Part shown: piece after piece, positions 29,647 through 39,668 of the stretch
How positions within the stretch are numbered: position 1 is the stretch's first letter
Layout of the letters: each line of letters starts with the position of its first letter
Source: Pelagophyceae sp. CCMP2097
Taxonomy: Eukaryota; Sar; Pelagophyceae
Assembly (NCBI GenBank): GCA_026770575.1
Contig: MU657217.1
Location: forward strand, 279,899-332,269
Length of the DNA: 52,371 nucleotides
Direction: 5' to 3'
The notes under the pieces: generated by a model
What the model saw: only the letters and a program-made list of their open reading frames with translations
What the model was told of the DNA's origin: nothing
Databases searched by the model: none
Made by a program: the position numbers and the translations under genes

Positions 29647-31329
29647 TTACCAGTGCACATGCGCCTTCTTTGGGGACGCCTGCTGCGCGGGGTTGCCGTT
29701 TGCATCGACAAGGCAAACGGCTATGCCGCCCGTGTCCAACGCACAGACTGCGCGTAAAAGGCCGGCGGTCCGCACGGGGCACTCGCAGCCGGCGCAGAAC
29801 CTTTTCGCGGTGGCGACGAAGAGCTCTTGGAAGTCGGCCGTCGAGACCAAACCGTCCTGGTCACTATCCAGCGCAAAAAAGACTTCTCCAATCTCCGCGG
29901 CGTTCAAGCCTTCCGAGAGCAAGGCGTCGTAGAACACGCCAAAGTCGATCAGATCCGTCGTCTTCCGCGTCTTCGCGCGAGCCACTGCCACAATGTCACA
30001 CCACGCCGACGCCGCGTCGGCGCCGTCGACTGCACAAGCGGCGTTTGGGACAAAGTCGGCGTTGAGCGACAGGTCCAGCGACGCGGCCTTGGCCTTGCCA
30101 ATGATCCTCGCAGGCGCCCCGACGGCCGTGGCCCCGGACGGCACAGGGCGCAGGACGACGGAACCGCAGCCGATCTTGGCCCCGTCGCCGATGCGAATGT
30201 TGCCAAGAACCTTTTGGGAGGAGCGTGCGGGGGAAGCGTGCGACCCACGACTCGCGACGGGTTGCGAGACCGGACAATCGGACGCACGGAAACGCCGGCG
30301 CCGAGCATCACGTCCTTGCCGACCTTTGGGTGGCGGTCGCCCGACTCCTTGCCCGTCGCGCCGAGAGTCACGCCGTGCATCTACATCGTTCACAGTGTTT
30401 CGTTAAGCGTCAGAGACCACCGAGCACCCGCTCACCAGCGTGCAGCCGTCGCCGACGCGCGCCGTTTCTCCGACGACGACTCCGGTGCCGTGGTCGAGCA
30501 TGACACCTTGCCCGATGCGCGCGGCAGGGTGGATGTCCACGCCGCAGACCTGGATGCGTCCCGTTGAGACCAAAGAGCGGGGAGCGCCTGGGTTTGTGTA
30601 CCTCTGACGCCCTCGACTGCAGCCACAGCGCAAAGCCGCGCTCGCCGCGATGCCAGCATACTTCGGCGACGCGGTGCGCCTGCAGCGCCGCAAAGCCCTA
30701 CGAGCGAGGCTGCAAGCGAGGCGGGACCGACGGCGGACAAAAGCCAGTCGGACGGCCCCGGGCCTCTCGGAGGGCCGGTTGCGGCAGGGACGGACCTTGA
30801 AGTAGAGCAGAACCTCCAGCGACGTCTGACAGGCCGGGTCCCGGTCCAAGACGGCGTCGGCGTCGGCACGCACGGCGTCGGCGACGGACGCCACGTCGCC
30901 TCGCAATTTCTCGAACAAAAGCGCCGTCCCGCAGGCCGTGCGGCAGCCGAGGCGGTGCGCCAAGCACGCCGCCACCGCATCCTCGAACGACGCGATTTCG
31001 CCGCCGAGGACCGTGGCGCGTAAGAGGCAGTCCATCGCCGGCTCGATTGCGTGCATCTCCGCCGCTTCGCCGAGCAACCTAATCAAGCGTGCCGGCCATG
31101 CGCTGAGCACGGCCCCGAGTCAGGAGGCAGAGGCTCCACGACGCCCCCGAGGCCCCACGGCGCCCCCGAGGCAGAGGCTTACCTACCGGTTAGTCCAAAG
31201 GTCGTTTTTGTACAGCTCCCTTTTCTGCCGCTGCCGCCTGCGCCGGCTGATTTTACGCCACGCCACGTACACTGCCGTCGACGCCGCCGCAGACGCTGCC
31301 AGCGCCCACGCGCTGCGCGGGCCCGGCAT
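29647..31329 (-). CDS. SAT: Serine O-acetyltransferase with C-terminal EF-hand
   Basis: Makes O-acetylserine from serine and acetyl-CoA, the committed step of cysteine synthesis. Six exons are proposed, 31329-31187, 31102-30796, 30697-30602, 30549-30436, 30380-30288 and 30210-29647, all phases matching, giving about 438 residues. The N-terminus has a short hydrophobic and basic targeting or anchor segment (ALAASAAASTAVYVAWRKIS). The SAT helical domain follows (EAAEMHAIEPAMDCLL, DRDPACQTSLEVLLYFK-GFAALQAHR). The left-handed beta-helix carries the catalytic His in LDHGTGVVVGE and the second His in GDRHPKVG, then IGDGAKIGCGSVVL and VGAPARIIG. Beyond the normal C-terminus come about 150 extra residues with one clear EF-hand loop, DSDQDGLVSTAD (about residue 366-377; Asp at position 12 instead of Glu). 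Calcium regulation is inferred. The gene converges on the MAM gene with 36 bp between stops. Confidence 0.85.
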
Positions 31330-31921
31330 GGCGGGTTAAGAATTGATCCCTAGTAAAACGGAAAGTTCTATGACGACTTTGGACGTCCTCTTCTCGGAGA
31401 CGGGTGGCTCTCCTGGCTTGGGCTCTCGAATTTTTTGTGAGCGTCCCGTCGTAATCGCACGAGTGCGCTGTTCGGCTGCCGTCGGCAAGTCGCAATTCGA
31501 TGGCGACAGCCGCCGCGTCCTGAAACGATCTTCTCGAACGGAACCACTCGTCTTTTTAGGATTGTATAAATCTTCGACTGATCTCAGCCGCACGCAAGGC
31601 CGGAGGGTGTGTGGCGGTGGTTCGCTCGGGCCTCCCGTTGATGGTACGACCTCGGAAGGTGATTTTTTATGGCAAGCCCTGAAGGGGCGTTGATTTTCGG
31701 CGAGTATCGAGGCTTTGGAAGGCGCGAGCTTGCGTACAAGGGCCCTGGCTGCAAGCCGCGCGGCCGCCGCGAGAGGTGCGTCGCAGGAGGTGTGCTCTCG
31801 CCCTTTGGCAAGGCCGCAAGCTGTCGGAGCGTAGGAATCCCTATCTGTCTGAGTGTAGGGATCTCTATCCGGCCCGGACTCGAAGTGGTCCTTTCGGCCC
31901 GGCCTCTGGCCGCTTTGCGAC
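31330..31921. other. Divergent promoter region, SAT / EF-hand gene
   Basis: This 590-bp stretch separates two divergent start codons. Open frames on both strands (for example 31336-31986 minus) have no recognised domain and run into the EF-hand exon, so they are not called. A 23-bp imperfect tandem repeat (GAGCGTAGGAATCCCTATC and GAGTGTAGGGATCTCTATC) lies at about 31829-31876, close to the EF-hand gene start. Confidence 0.45.
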
Positions 31922-33776
31922 ATGGGCGCCTCGGAGTCGGTGCCGAACCCGGACCAGCGCACGTTGAAGGCCATGGAGCAGATCAACAGTGCGTCCCCTT
32001 TGGAAAGGCGGGCGTGGCCGTCTGCGTGCGTCGCCTTTGGACGCTTCCGCTAGTCGGCATCAAGGAGCTGGGCGTGTTTTGGCGCCACTTCCGAAAAGGC
32101 GACAAGGACCTCACGGGGACGGTGGACATCGACACGTTTTACGGCCTGTTCGACGAGCAGCGGTCGATCTTTGGGGACGGCATCTTCGACATCAACGGTG
32201 CGGTTCCGCTCCCGGAGGCATTGAGAGCGCCAGCAAGGCCTTTGACCCTGCGTATTAGACATTACGCGGACGGACACGCTTGATTTTGGCGAGTACATGA
32301 CCGCGGTCGTGAAACGCCGCGCCCGGCTGGCAACCCAAACGAAGAACTTTTGAGCGGTGTCAGGGCCATAAGGACGGGGATACGGATCGGCGTCGGGGAA
32401 ACGTGCCTCGGACCGACGCTACGAGGAGAGGCTTGCGCGGTTACCGAGTCCGACAGTACTGCCTTTAGGTGATGTACTGCCTTTTCGAACCGCCAGAGAT
32501 CCTGCGGTTTTGCATGTTCATCTTCGACCGCGACAAGAATGGCTACATGGAAAAGGAGGAGATTCTGTTGATGCTCCGAATCCTGTACAAGATCACACCA
32601 CCAGGTGGGTTCCTGATTGTCCACGGCACGTGTCGCGTAAGCCTTCCCCCCAGGTGGCTTCAAGGGCAATATCGCCCTCGCCCTCGCCAAGATCGACTGG
32701 CACCCGGACGGCAAGGTCGACTGGAAAGAGTGCGTGATTGATTGGGCCTCGAAACCACTCTTCGGTCTTGGACTCTTCGGTCTTGGACCTCTGTCGTGGG
32801 AAGCCTCTCAAACGCCCCCTCGGAGGCCTTCTCGAACGCAGGTTCAACGAGATCCACCACGACTTCCCTTCGCTCTTCCACCCGGCGTTCCGCATCCAGT
32901 TGTCGATGATCAATGAAACGATGGGGCAGAGGTGGTGGGACCGGAAGAAGAGGCAACTCTTTGATGAAAAGGTCCGAAAGGCCATGATCGAGCAGCTCTC
33001 CGCGCGCAAGGAGCACGGCAGACTCGTCAAGCTGCAAAGACGAAGCGTCCCTCGAGCGGGCAATCCGTCTTTTGAGCAGTCGTTGGAGTCTGAAGAAGCA
33101 AGGGTGGACACGTTCGGAAGATTGATACAACGTTTTGTAGATTGAGCGTTTCTTTAGGCGGGAGAAGCGCGTCCGGAAGAAGATGGGCGTGTTCCGGTAC
33201 TTCCTCTGTCCCGGCCAGCGCAAGATGTACCGCGACCTTTTTCCCATCGATGACGTGGAAGCAGACAGAAAGTTGAACGAGATGGAGTGAGTGGTCTCCC
33301 TCGACGCGTCCCGCGCGGTCCCGCGGACATACGATGGCGTGGCAGCGAATTCGGTAGGCTCGCGGAGCAGAAGAAGAGGCAGCGCGAGATCGAAAGGCGC
33401 ATCCGTCGGACGCCGCGCCGCAATCTTAGGAAACCGTCGATGCGAGTGCACACAGAGCGGTATCAGAGGCGGCATCCGCAGAGTCGAGATGCACAGAGGC
33501 GAGATGCACAGAGGCCATGCCGGGCACGACGGCGGCCGTCGTCGCAAGCCGGTCGCGAGTGCCTTTGGACTCGCGTCCACCATCCCCGCCATAGGCGAGC
33601 TGCGTGCGAAGAACCCGGAGACGCACGCGTGGCACGAGTACAAGAAGCGCAAGGCTCGGAAGGACTACGCTGCCTCAAAAGTCACCGAGGCGCCGCGGGA
33701 ACGGCGGTCTCTCGTGGACCGCGACCGAAAGATGCGTCGGCGACGAGGCAAAGTCGCCGACGCCCAAGCGGATTGA
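31922..33776 (+). CDS. EF-hand calcium-binding protein, myristoylation-type N-terminus
   Basis: A multi-exon gene. The first five exons are well defined: 31922-31988, 32054-32197, 32259-32308, 32469-32604 and 32654-32729. They are followed by one from 32842 to about 33075, one at 33158-33286, one from 33358, and a last one from about 33591 to the stop at 33776. Donors GTGCGT and GTGAGT recur. The protein begins MGASESVPN, a good N-myristoylation signal (Gly2, Ser6). EF-hand loops are visible as DKDLTGTVDIDT and DRDKNGYMEKEE, with weaker ones at TLDFGEY and HPDGKVDWKE, so up to four hands as in calcineurin B-like or neuronal calcium sensor proteins. A basic, helical C-terminal half follows (MGQRWWDRKKRQLFDEKV, RKKMGVFRYFLCPGQRKM, HEYKKRKARKDYAASK). 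Membrane-tethered calcium signalling is inferred. The ends of exons 6 and 8 are uncertain. Confidence 0.7.
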
Positions 33777-34086
33777 ACCCTGTGCCCCCTTACAATCTTT
33801 TTTTGGTTACCCCTGACCATATGTCTGTAAACAAGGCCCAAGTTTGAGGCGGTCCACGTTACTTTAAAGACCCGGCCGTCCGCTCACCCGCCTGCAATTG
33901 CAAAGCCCTTTTTTGTCGACTTCATCGGCGGGTATGGTGGCCGTCCGCTTACACCGAGGCTGAGGCGATTGTCCGGGCGCTGGGCCGGCTGCGCGCGTGA
34001 CTTCGGCGGTGCGGGATCAGCGTCGGCGCGTCGCGCGCTCCCCCCACTCTTGGCGGCGAGCACTTGCGTCGAGGCGAGGTCTTCGG
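33777..34086. other. Intergenic between convergent genes
   Basis: The 3' flanks of the EF-hand gene and Kelch C. The string TCAGCGTCGGCGCGTC occurs twice (near 34017 and 34087). No gene is seen. Confidence 0.45.
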
Positions 34087-35568
34087 TCAGCGTCGGCGCG
34101 TCCCAGAGTCCCATGCCGCCAGCACTTCCGTAGAGGCCAGGTCGTCTTCGCCTTGGTGCTTGCCCCCAAACACAAAGATGCGTTCGTCGCCGAGCTTTAA
34201 AGCCGTAAACGCGCGGCGGCCGAATTGCATCACGGGGCCAGGTTGGAAAACCATAGAGGCAATGTCGAGCACCTCGGTCCCCGCGAGCGCCCCGTCAACG
34301 AGCGCCCCGTCAAAAATGTCGCTTCCGCCGCCGAGGACGAGGACGCGCCCGGCGTCGACTCTGACGGCCGCGCATTGGTACCTCTTCCTGAGCATTGAAG
34401 GCCCGGCGGAGAATGCCATAGTCCGTAAGTCGAAGATTTCTGTGGAATCCTCCGCGTCCGAATCCGCGTTCCACCCACCGGCCACTAAAAAACGGTCTTC
34501 ATCTAAAGAGACGACGGCGCAGCCCTCGCGCGGCGTGGCCATCGAAGGCCCCAGCGAAAAGGTCATGTTGCCGAGGTTGAGGATTTCCGTCGTCGACAAA
34601 ATTTCGTCGTCGTCGTCAGCACCCCCCACGACCAAAATCCGGCGAGCGTCCAACAAGACGGCGGCGCAGAGGCTGCGGCCCGTCCGCATGATTGGGCCGT
34701 TTGTCAGTTGGAGCGTGGAGAGGTTGAAGATCTCCGTCGTGTCGAGGTACACGCCGTCGTCGACGCCGCCCAAAACGAGGACTCGATCGGCGTCGATCTG
34801 GACGGCCGTGCACCCCGTCCGGCCCATGAGCATGTCCGGCCCGGCCGTAAAGGCCATGGTCGCAGTGTCGTAGATTTCTGTGGCGTTGGAATCGTCCACT
34901 GCGACCGTCGAAGATTCTCCGCCGAAGAACACGGCGCGCCCTCCGGCCGCCACGGCGCCGTAATACGAGCGCGCCAAGCGCATCTCCGGCCCCGGCTGGA
35001 ACGTCGCGCCCTCAATCCAGGGCCGCGCGCCGAACACGGCCGTCTCGAGGCCAAAGTAGTCCAGCTCCTGGACCACCGACGCCTGCGCCGCCTCTGATAA
35101 AGCGCGGATCGCCCTCTGCATGCGAGGGCCGTCCGGAGGGTCGCCGCGTAAAAAGTCGAGGACCACGCCAAACGTCTCGCCGTCGCGGTCGATGAAGATC
35201 GAACCGTCCGCGGGGTCCGGCTGCAGCATCGCGTCGCAGCGCCCAAACATGCGGCCGAGCATCGAGTCCTCGACGCAAGTCAGCACGGCGCGCGAAGTCT
35301 CGAAGCGCGCGCCGCCGACGTTGAGCTTGACGACGTCGCCGGGCGGCGGCGCGGCCGCGCGCATGCGGTCCTGCTCGGCTTCGTCGCGCGCGAGCTTCTG
35401 CTCCGCGTCCTTGATAAAGGCCGCGCGGTCGTCCTCGACGGCGCGCCGGTCCCTCGCGAGCTGGGCCATCTCGGCGTCAAAGGCGCGCTCCAGCGCGTCG
35501 AGCGCCGAGGCGTGCGCCGCGTTCGTCTGGCGGGCGGCCGCGAACGCATTTGCGAGGGGGCCATCCAT
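34087..35568 (-). CDS. BTB/T1-Kelch repeat protein, paralogue C
   Basis: A single exon of about 493 residues from the ATG at 35568; upstream codons are open but have no ATG. The N-terminus (MDGPLANAFAAARQTNAAHA, then ALDALERAFDAEMAQLARD) is a coiled coil homologous to exon 1 of paralogue A but without the intron. The channel-tetramerisation BTB domain follows (VVKLNVGGARFETSRAVLTC, MFGRCDAMLQ, FIDRDGETFGVVLDFLRG). Then come six to seven Kelch-like blades (for example TEIFNLSTLQLTNGPIMRTG and RILVVGGADDDDEILSTTEI). Two blades contain acidic or repeated inserts (DSDAEDSTE and FDGALVDGALAGTE). The inferred role is as for paralogue A. It is divergent from dynein p28 with 340 bp between starts. 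Confidence 0.87.
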   Translation of the reverse strand: MDGPLANAFAAARQTNAAHASALDALERAFDAEMAQLARDRRAVEDDRAAFIKDAEQKLARDEAEQDRMRAAAPPPGDVVKLNVGGARFETSRAVLTCVEDSMLGRMFGRCDAMLQPDPADGSIFIDRDGETFGVVLDFLRGDPPDGPRMQRAIRALSEAAQASVVQELDYFGLETAVFGARPWIEGATFQPGPEMRLARSYYGAVAAGGRAVFFGGESSTVAVDDSNATEIYDTATMAFTAGPDMLMGRTGCTAVQIDADRVLVLGGVDDGVYLDTTEIFNLSTLQLTNGPIMRTGRSLCAAVLLDARRILVVGGADDDDEILSTTEILNLGNMTFSLGPSMATPREGCAVVSLDEDRFLVAGGWNADSDAEDSTEIFDLRTMAFSAGPSMLRKRYQCAAVRVDAGRVLVLGGGSDIFDGALVDGALAGTEVLDIASMVFQPGPVMQFGRRAFTALKLGDERIFVFGGKHQGEDDLASTEVLAAWDSGTRRR

Positions 35569-35908
35569 GTTGAAGGACCTTTCGGAGGTGCTCAGGGCGT
35601 AGCGGACGCGGAAGCGAGGTACGGCGCTTTGTGAGCCTTGCAAATGACCTCGCCAAGAACTTTCCCTTTCTTAAAGTCACCAAAAGAATTCCTAAAGTTT
35701 ACTAAAACGCCGTCGTACAACGGCAGGGGCCGAGGATTCACGTGACCGTCGCGCCTTCGTCGCGCGTTCGAGCGAGGGAGCCATGGTGCGTGGCCCGGGC
35801 CCCGTCTCTCTCCGAGGGTGTCCCAGGCTCTGCCGTCCGTCTCTGCCTCGCGCTGTTGCGGGCGGGGATGTTGTCTTTCGCCGACTCTTTCTCCGACCAC
35901 AGGCCGAG
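35569..35908. other. Divergent promoter region, Kelch C / dynein p28
   Basis: No gene is seen. The frame upstream of the p28 start is open on the plus strand (from 35783) but its predicted residues do not match the family, which begins with MIPP. Both genes probably share this region for initiation. Confidence 0.45.
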
Positions 35909-36979
35909 ATGATCCCGCCGCACGACAGTTTGGTCAAGTACGACAACCCCATCCTCGTCTCGACGACGAAGGACCGCGGCAGCCGCCGCGCGGCGCCGCT
36001 GCCGCCCGTGGCGCGCGCGCCGACGCAAACTGAAGATATCCTCAACTCCATCCTACCGCCGCGAGAATGGACGCACAACGGCCAGCTCTGGGTCCAGTAC
36101 GTCTCGAGTGAGCTCGCCGGCGTCTGGTTTCAAGGAGGAGCTTTTGGGGAGCCGAGCCCGCGGCCATACCTCTGACGCGGCCTCTACAGGCACGCCCGCG
36201 ACGCGCCTCGACGTCGTCAACTTGTGCGTTGGACGCCTTGTCCGTTTGACGCCGCCGACCTTCCCCCATAGGCAAGAGCAACTTGACCGGCGGCTGCAGC
36301 AAAGGCAGGCTCGCGAGACGGGCATCTGCCCGATCCGTGAGGAGCTCTACTCCCAGTGCTTCGACGAGCTCATCCGCCAGGCGAGCGGAGAGGCGCTTTC
36401 GGATGATAAAACGTGCCCCGTCTGCCACCCACCGCATCGTCGCTTTTCAAGGTGACAATCAACTGCGCCGAGCGCGGCCTCCTGCTCCTCCGCGTGCGCG
36501 ACGAGCTCCGAATGACGATTGCGGCGTACCAGACTCTCTACGAGTCGTCCGTGGCGTTTGGCATGCGCAAGGCTCTGATGGCGGAGCACAGAAAGGCCGA
36601 GATGCAAAACAAAGTACACGTCTTAGAAACCGAAAAGGACGACCTCGACAGGCAGGTCGCCGAGCTCACGGAGCGGTGCAACTTCATCAAGGACCGCGAG
36701 GAGGAAAGGCGCAAGGTGCGTGGATGCGCCGGTTGCGCCTTTTTGGAGAAGACGGACACCGGGCCCCGGGACCCTCGACGGACCTCGGCGGCTCGAGATG
36801 AAAGCTGTATCATCGGGGCCGTTGCTTCCTTCGACCGTGGCGTGCCCCTCTCCGCCAATTTCGACGCTCTTTAGGCGGATGCTACCAAGCATGATGAAGA
36901 AGTGCAAAAGTATAAGAAGATTAATGAACAGCTCAAAGCCAACCTCGAGTCCATGCTCTCCGCCCCGCAGCGCATGTAG
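35909..36979 (+). CDS. DNALI1: Axonemal dynein light intermediate chain p28
   Basis: A subunit of inner-arm dyneins in motile flagella. Five exons are proposed, 35909-36107, 36190-36223, 36272-36380, 36452-36715 and 36875-36979, giving about 236 residues; animal DNALI1 has about 260. Family landmarks are in order: MIPPHDSLVKYDNPILVS at the start, EDILNSILPPREW, RLQQRQARETGICPIREELY and QCFDELIRQ. These are followed by VTINCAERGLLLLRVRDELR, MTIAAYQTLYESSVAFGMRK and a C-terminal coiled coil. A 34-bp micro-exon (36190-36223) is needed to keep the frame. The third intron appears to start with GC (GCGAGC) instead of GT, because the conserved sequence is continuous only with that junction. The gene shows that the organism has, or recently had, a motile axoneme. 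Confidence 0.92.
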
Positions 36980-37088
36980 AGACCGCTGCGCAACCCGCAC
37001 CTTTCGTAACAGACCCATATCTGCAACGGCCGCCCCGGGACGCAGCGAAATGACAAAGTGGGTTACGGGCCGCCCCCGGGCGGCGGGG

Positions 37089-39554
37089 CTAGACGAGGGG
37101 CGGCCCGATGTTGAGCGGCTGCGTGAGCGTCGCGGCGGCGGCGCGTTCTTCGTCTTCGTCTGCGCTGCTCGTGCCGTCGACGAGCAAGTCGGCATCATCG
37201 TTCTCAGGGCTGTCCGCCCGGCCGTCGCAGGGCAGCGGCGGGAACCGCTCGTGGCGCCACGCCAGGCCCAGCAGCCTGCGCCGGAAGGGTCGGTTGGCAA
37301 GGAATGGACCTCAGTCGAAGACACAGAAAAGGGCCCTTGATCGAAGAAAGGCCCAAAGCGACGCACGCAAAGCCGTTGAGCGTGAAGAGGACGCAGCCGG
37401 CGAGGGCCACGCCGTACGCGGCGCCCTTGGCCCAGCCGAAGCCGCAAGCCTGCGCGACGACGTCTCCCCATGGATGCGTCTGATGCCAGAGCGAGCCCGA
37501 GGTCGCGTTCCCGGCGCCATTGTGTGGCGTCTGCGCACCGTCGCGACGAGGATGATTGTGACGTCGGCGCCGGCGTGGAAGGCGGTGATGAACGAAAAGC
37601 CTGATGGACGACGTTTCATGATCAAAGGGCGCAACGTTTTCATTCTCAAAGGCGCAAAAGAGTACAGAGATGCGTACCAAACGGCTTTCGCTCGCCGAGC
37701 CTATTTTGGACGCTTCACGCGGCGCGACGCGCGGCATGTCAGAGCCAGGTAGTCACACGCTCTCGAAACGCACCAGATCCAGCATCTCGACGCCAGCGCC
37801 AGCATGCAAAACACGGCGAGCCCGGCCCAGACGTTGCGAACAAAAACGTAGACCACCACGCCGTGGAAAGACCCAAAGTACCTGGCAAACAAGATGGGGC
37901 CGCAGAAATCGCAAAAGGGTCGCAAAGAGGCTGCGCACGCGGAGAGCAGCCAGCGCGTGCCCCCCGTCTGCCCGCGCGACGGGAGCAGCGTCCAGCGGTG
38001 ATTGCCCGTGCTAAAGTCGCGGTGCCGCGTCTTCGCCTCGGGCTCGCGGTCCGCCACGAGCGCCGACGCTGGCGAACTACGGGTGGGAAACACGTCTTGT
38101 TCCAGACAAATGGACTCACGTCTATGTCCCGCTCCCAAAGGACACCCGTCTACGGAAACCACTTTGCGTCTCCGGCGCACCTCGACCGCGACGGCAGCGC
38201 GAGCTCGAGGCGCGGCCGCTTGCCGCGGTCGGCCATGCCTAAGACGGCCGCTTGCATGGACCACGTCTCGCGGACTGCTTACGACCCCCCGGCGTCTCTC
38301 TCGACTCTGGTGCCGCTCCATCTGCACCGTCCTGGTTTCCCGACCGGCGCGGACGCGGTGTAGTGCGGCCGAGCTCGACGTACATATAGCCTCGCCAGAA
38401 GATTTCCTCGAGCACGGGGTTCACAGCACAGAACCAGCAATACAAAAGCAGCAGCGCCACGTCCTCGGCCACCGTGCCCGTGATCAGCCTAAAGGCGGGG
38501 GCTCAGAGGCGGGCCCCGCGACGCTTGCGGAGCAAAGCAAGACGGACCCTTCGTCGTGGATGCCATTCTTGATAGCAGCGGTGACGCCGAGGTGCCTGCG
38601 TCAGCGTCGCCCGCGCAATGCGCGGGCTCGGCGGCCCCCGGGCCACGGCAGTCTGGAGGGCCAGAAAAGGGGCGGCGAGGGCCAGAAAAGGGGCGGCAGT
38701 CCGGCGGGCCGCGAGGACCACGAGAGGGACTCACTCGAACTCGCGTTGGACGACGGCCAGGTAAGCCGCAAACCCGCCGAAGCCGACGACGGCAGAGGCG
38801 CCGAACCAGACCAGCTGGCACTTGCGCGTCTCGTTGGGACGCAGCTACATACGTGGTCCACAAGGCCGCCTTGAAAAGCGCAGCCGCAGAGGCGCTACGA
38901 CACGCAACGACTTACCAGCGACAGCACGAGCGGCCGGACGTTGGCGCCTGCGTGAGCGTCGGTCGATGCGAAGAACCGTCCCGCGACCGCTCCACGGCTG
39001 CAGCCCCGACCGGCCCTAAAGGCCGCCAGTCGAGGACACGACGCATCTGCATTCGACGCCGCGAAAGACGCGTCGCGAGGGCGTCGGTGGAATCGAAGCC
39101 GCGGAGCCTAGAGCGTCGGCCTCTGTGGTCGCGCGTCGGCGGTCGCGTCGGCGGTCTGCGGCAGAACGCGGCACGGACGCCGACTGCGCGCCAGAGCGTG
39201 AACCTACGAGTTTGTCGAATCAGGGCTCGCGCGTCCCGCGGTTTCATCGAGGAGGCCTCACAGCGGGAAGCCGACGAGGCACAAAGCTTCGTACAAGAAC
39301 ACTGCCAAATAAGCCGACCCCACCGTCGCAAGGGCAAAGTAAACCACAAAACACGGCAGCAGCCCGTTCAGGTGCACCAGCGCGTCGAGGCACCGCGCGC
39401 GCCACGCGGCGCCCGCCATGGCCACACGTTCCGAGGCAACTGGAAGCTCCCGCAAAACTTGCCCAAAGGTGCCAAAACACAGCCAAGGAAGAGATTGCAT
39501 CAAAGCCTTAAAGGCCGTTGACCCAATCGAATCGTTAGGGTTATGGGCCCACAT
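37089..39554 (-). CDS. CPBP-family (CAAX-like) intramembrane metalloprotease
   Basis: A multi-exon membrane protein. Exon 1 runs from the ATG at 39554 to about 39262, with hydrophobic segments such as LLPCFVVYFALATVGSAYLA. A short exon near 38900-38930 is likely, then one at about 38856-38755 (QLVWFGASAVVGFGGFAAYL). The following exon starts after CCTTTAG near 38495. The diagnostic motif NPVLEEIFWRGY (EExxxR, about 38388-38418) lies in that exon. Further on come YFGSFHGVVVYVF (FxxxH, about 37850-37882) and AFHAGADVTIIL (HxxxD/N, about 37555-37590), completing the metal-binding residues of the CPBP/Rce1-like family. The C-terminus is acidic and ends at 37089. Family members cleave prenylated proteins or peptides in the ER or plastid membrane. 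The exon 1-2 junction and two other junctions are not resolved, so a broken copy cannot be excluded. Confidence 0.6.
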
Positions 39555-39668
39555 CCAAAAATAACGCGTTCTCGCGTCGAGTGTTTAAGCTAGCAACGCG
39601 TTATTGCCAGTGTTTAGCGGACACCAATTGTCGTTTTGACCGCAGCCTCGAGCGGGTCGGTTGACGTG

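Noticed and set aside
31336..31986. 216-residue minus-strand frame in the SAT/EF-hand promoter
   Set aside because: Disordered composition, no domain, overlaps the first EF-hand exon; cannot be supported.
32660..33652. 330-residue minus-strand frame opposite the EF-hand gene
   Set aside because: No domain, and the plus strand shows EF-hands with phase-consistent introns.
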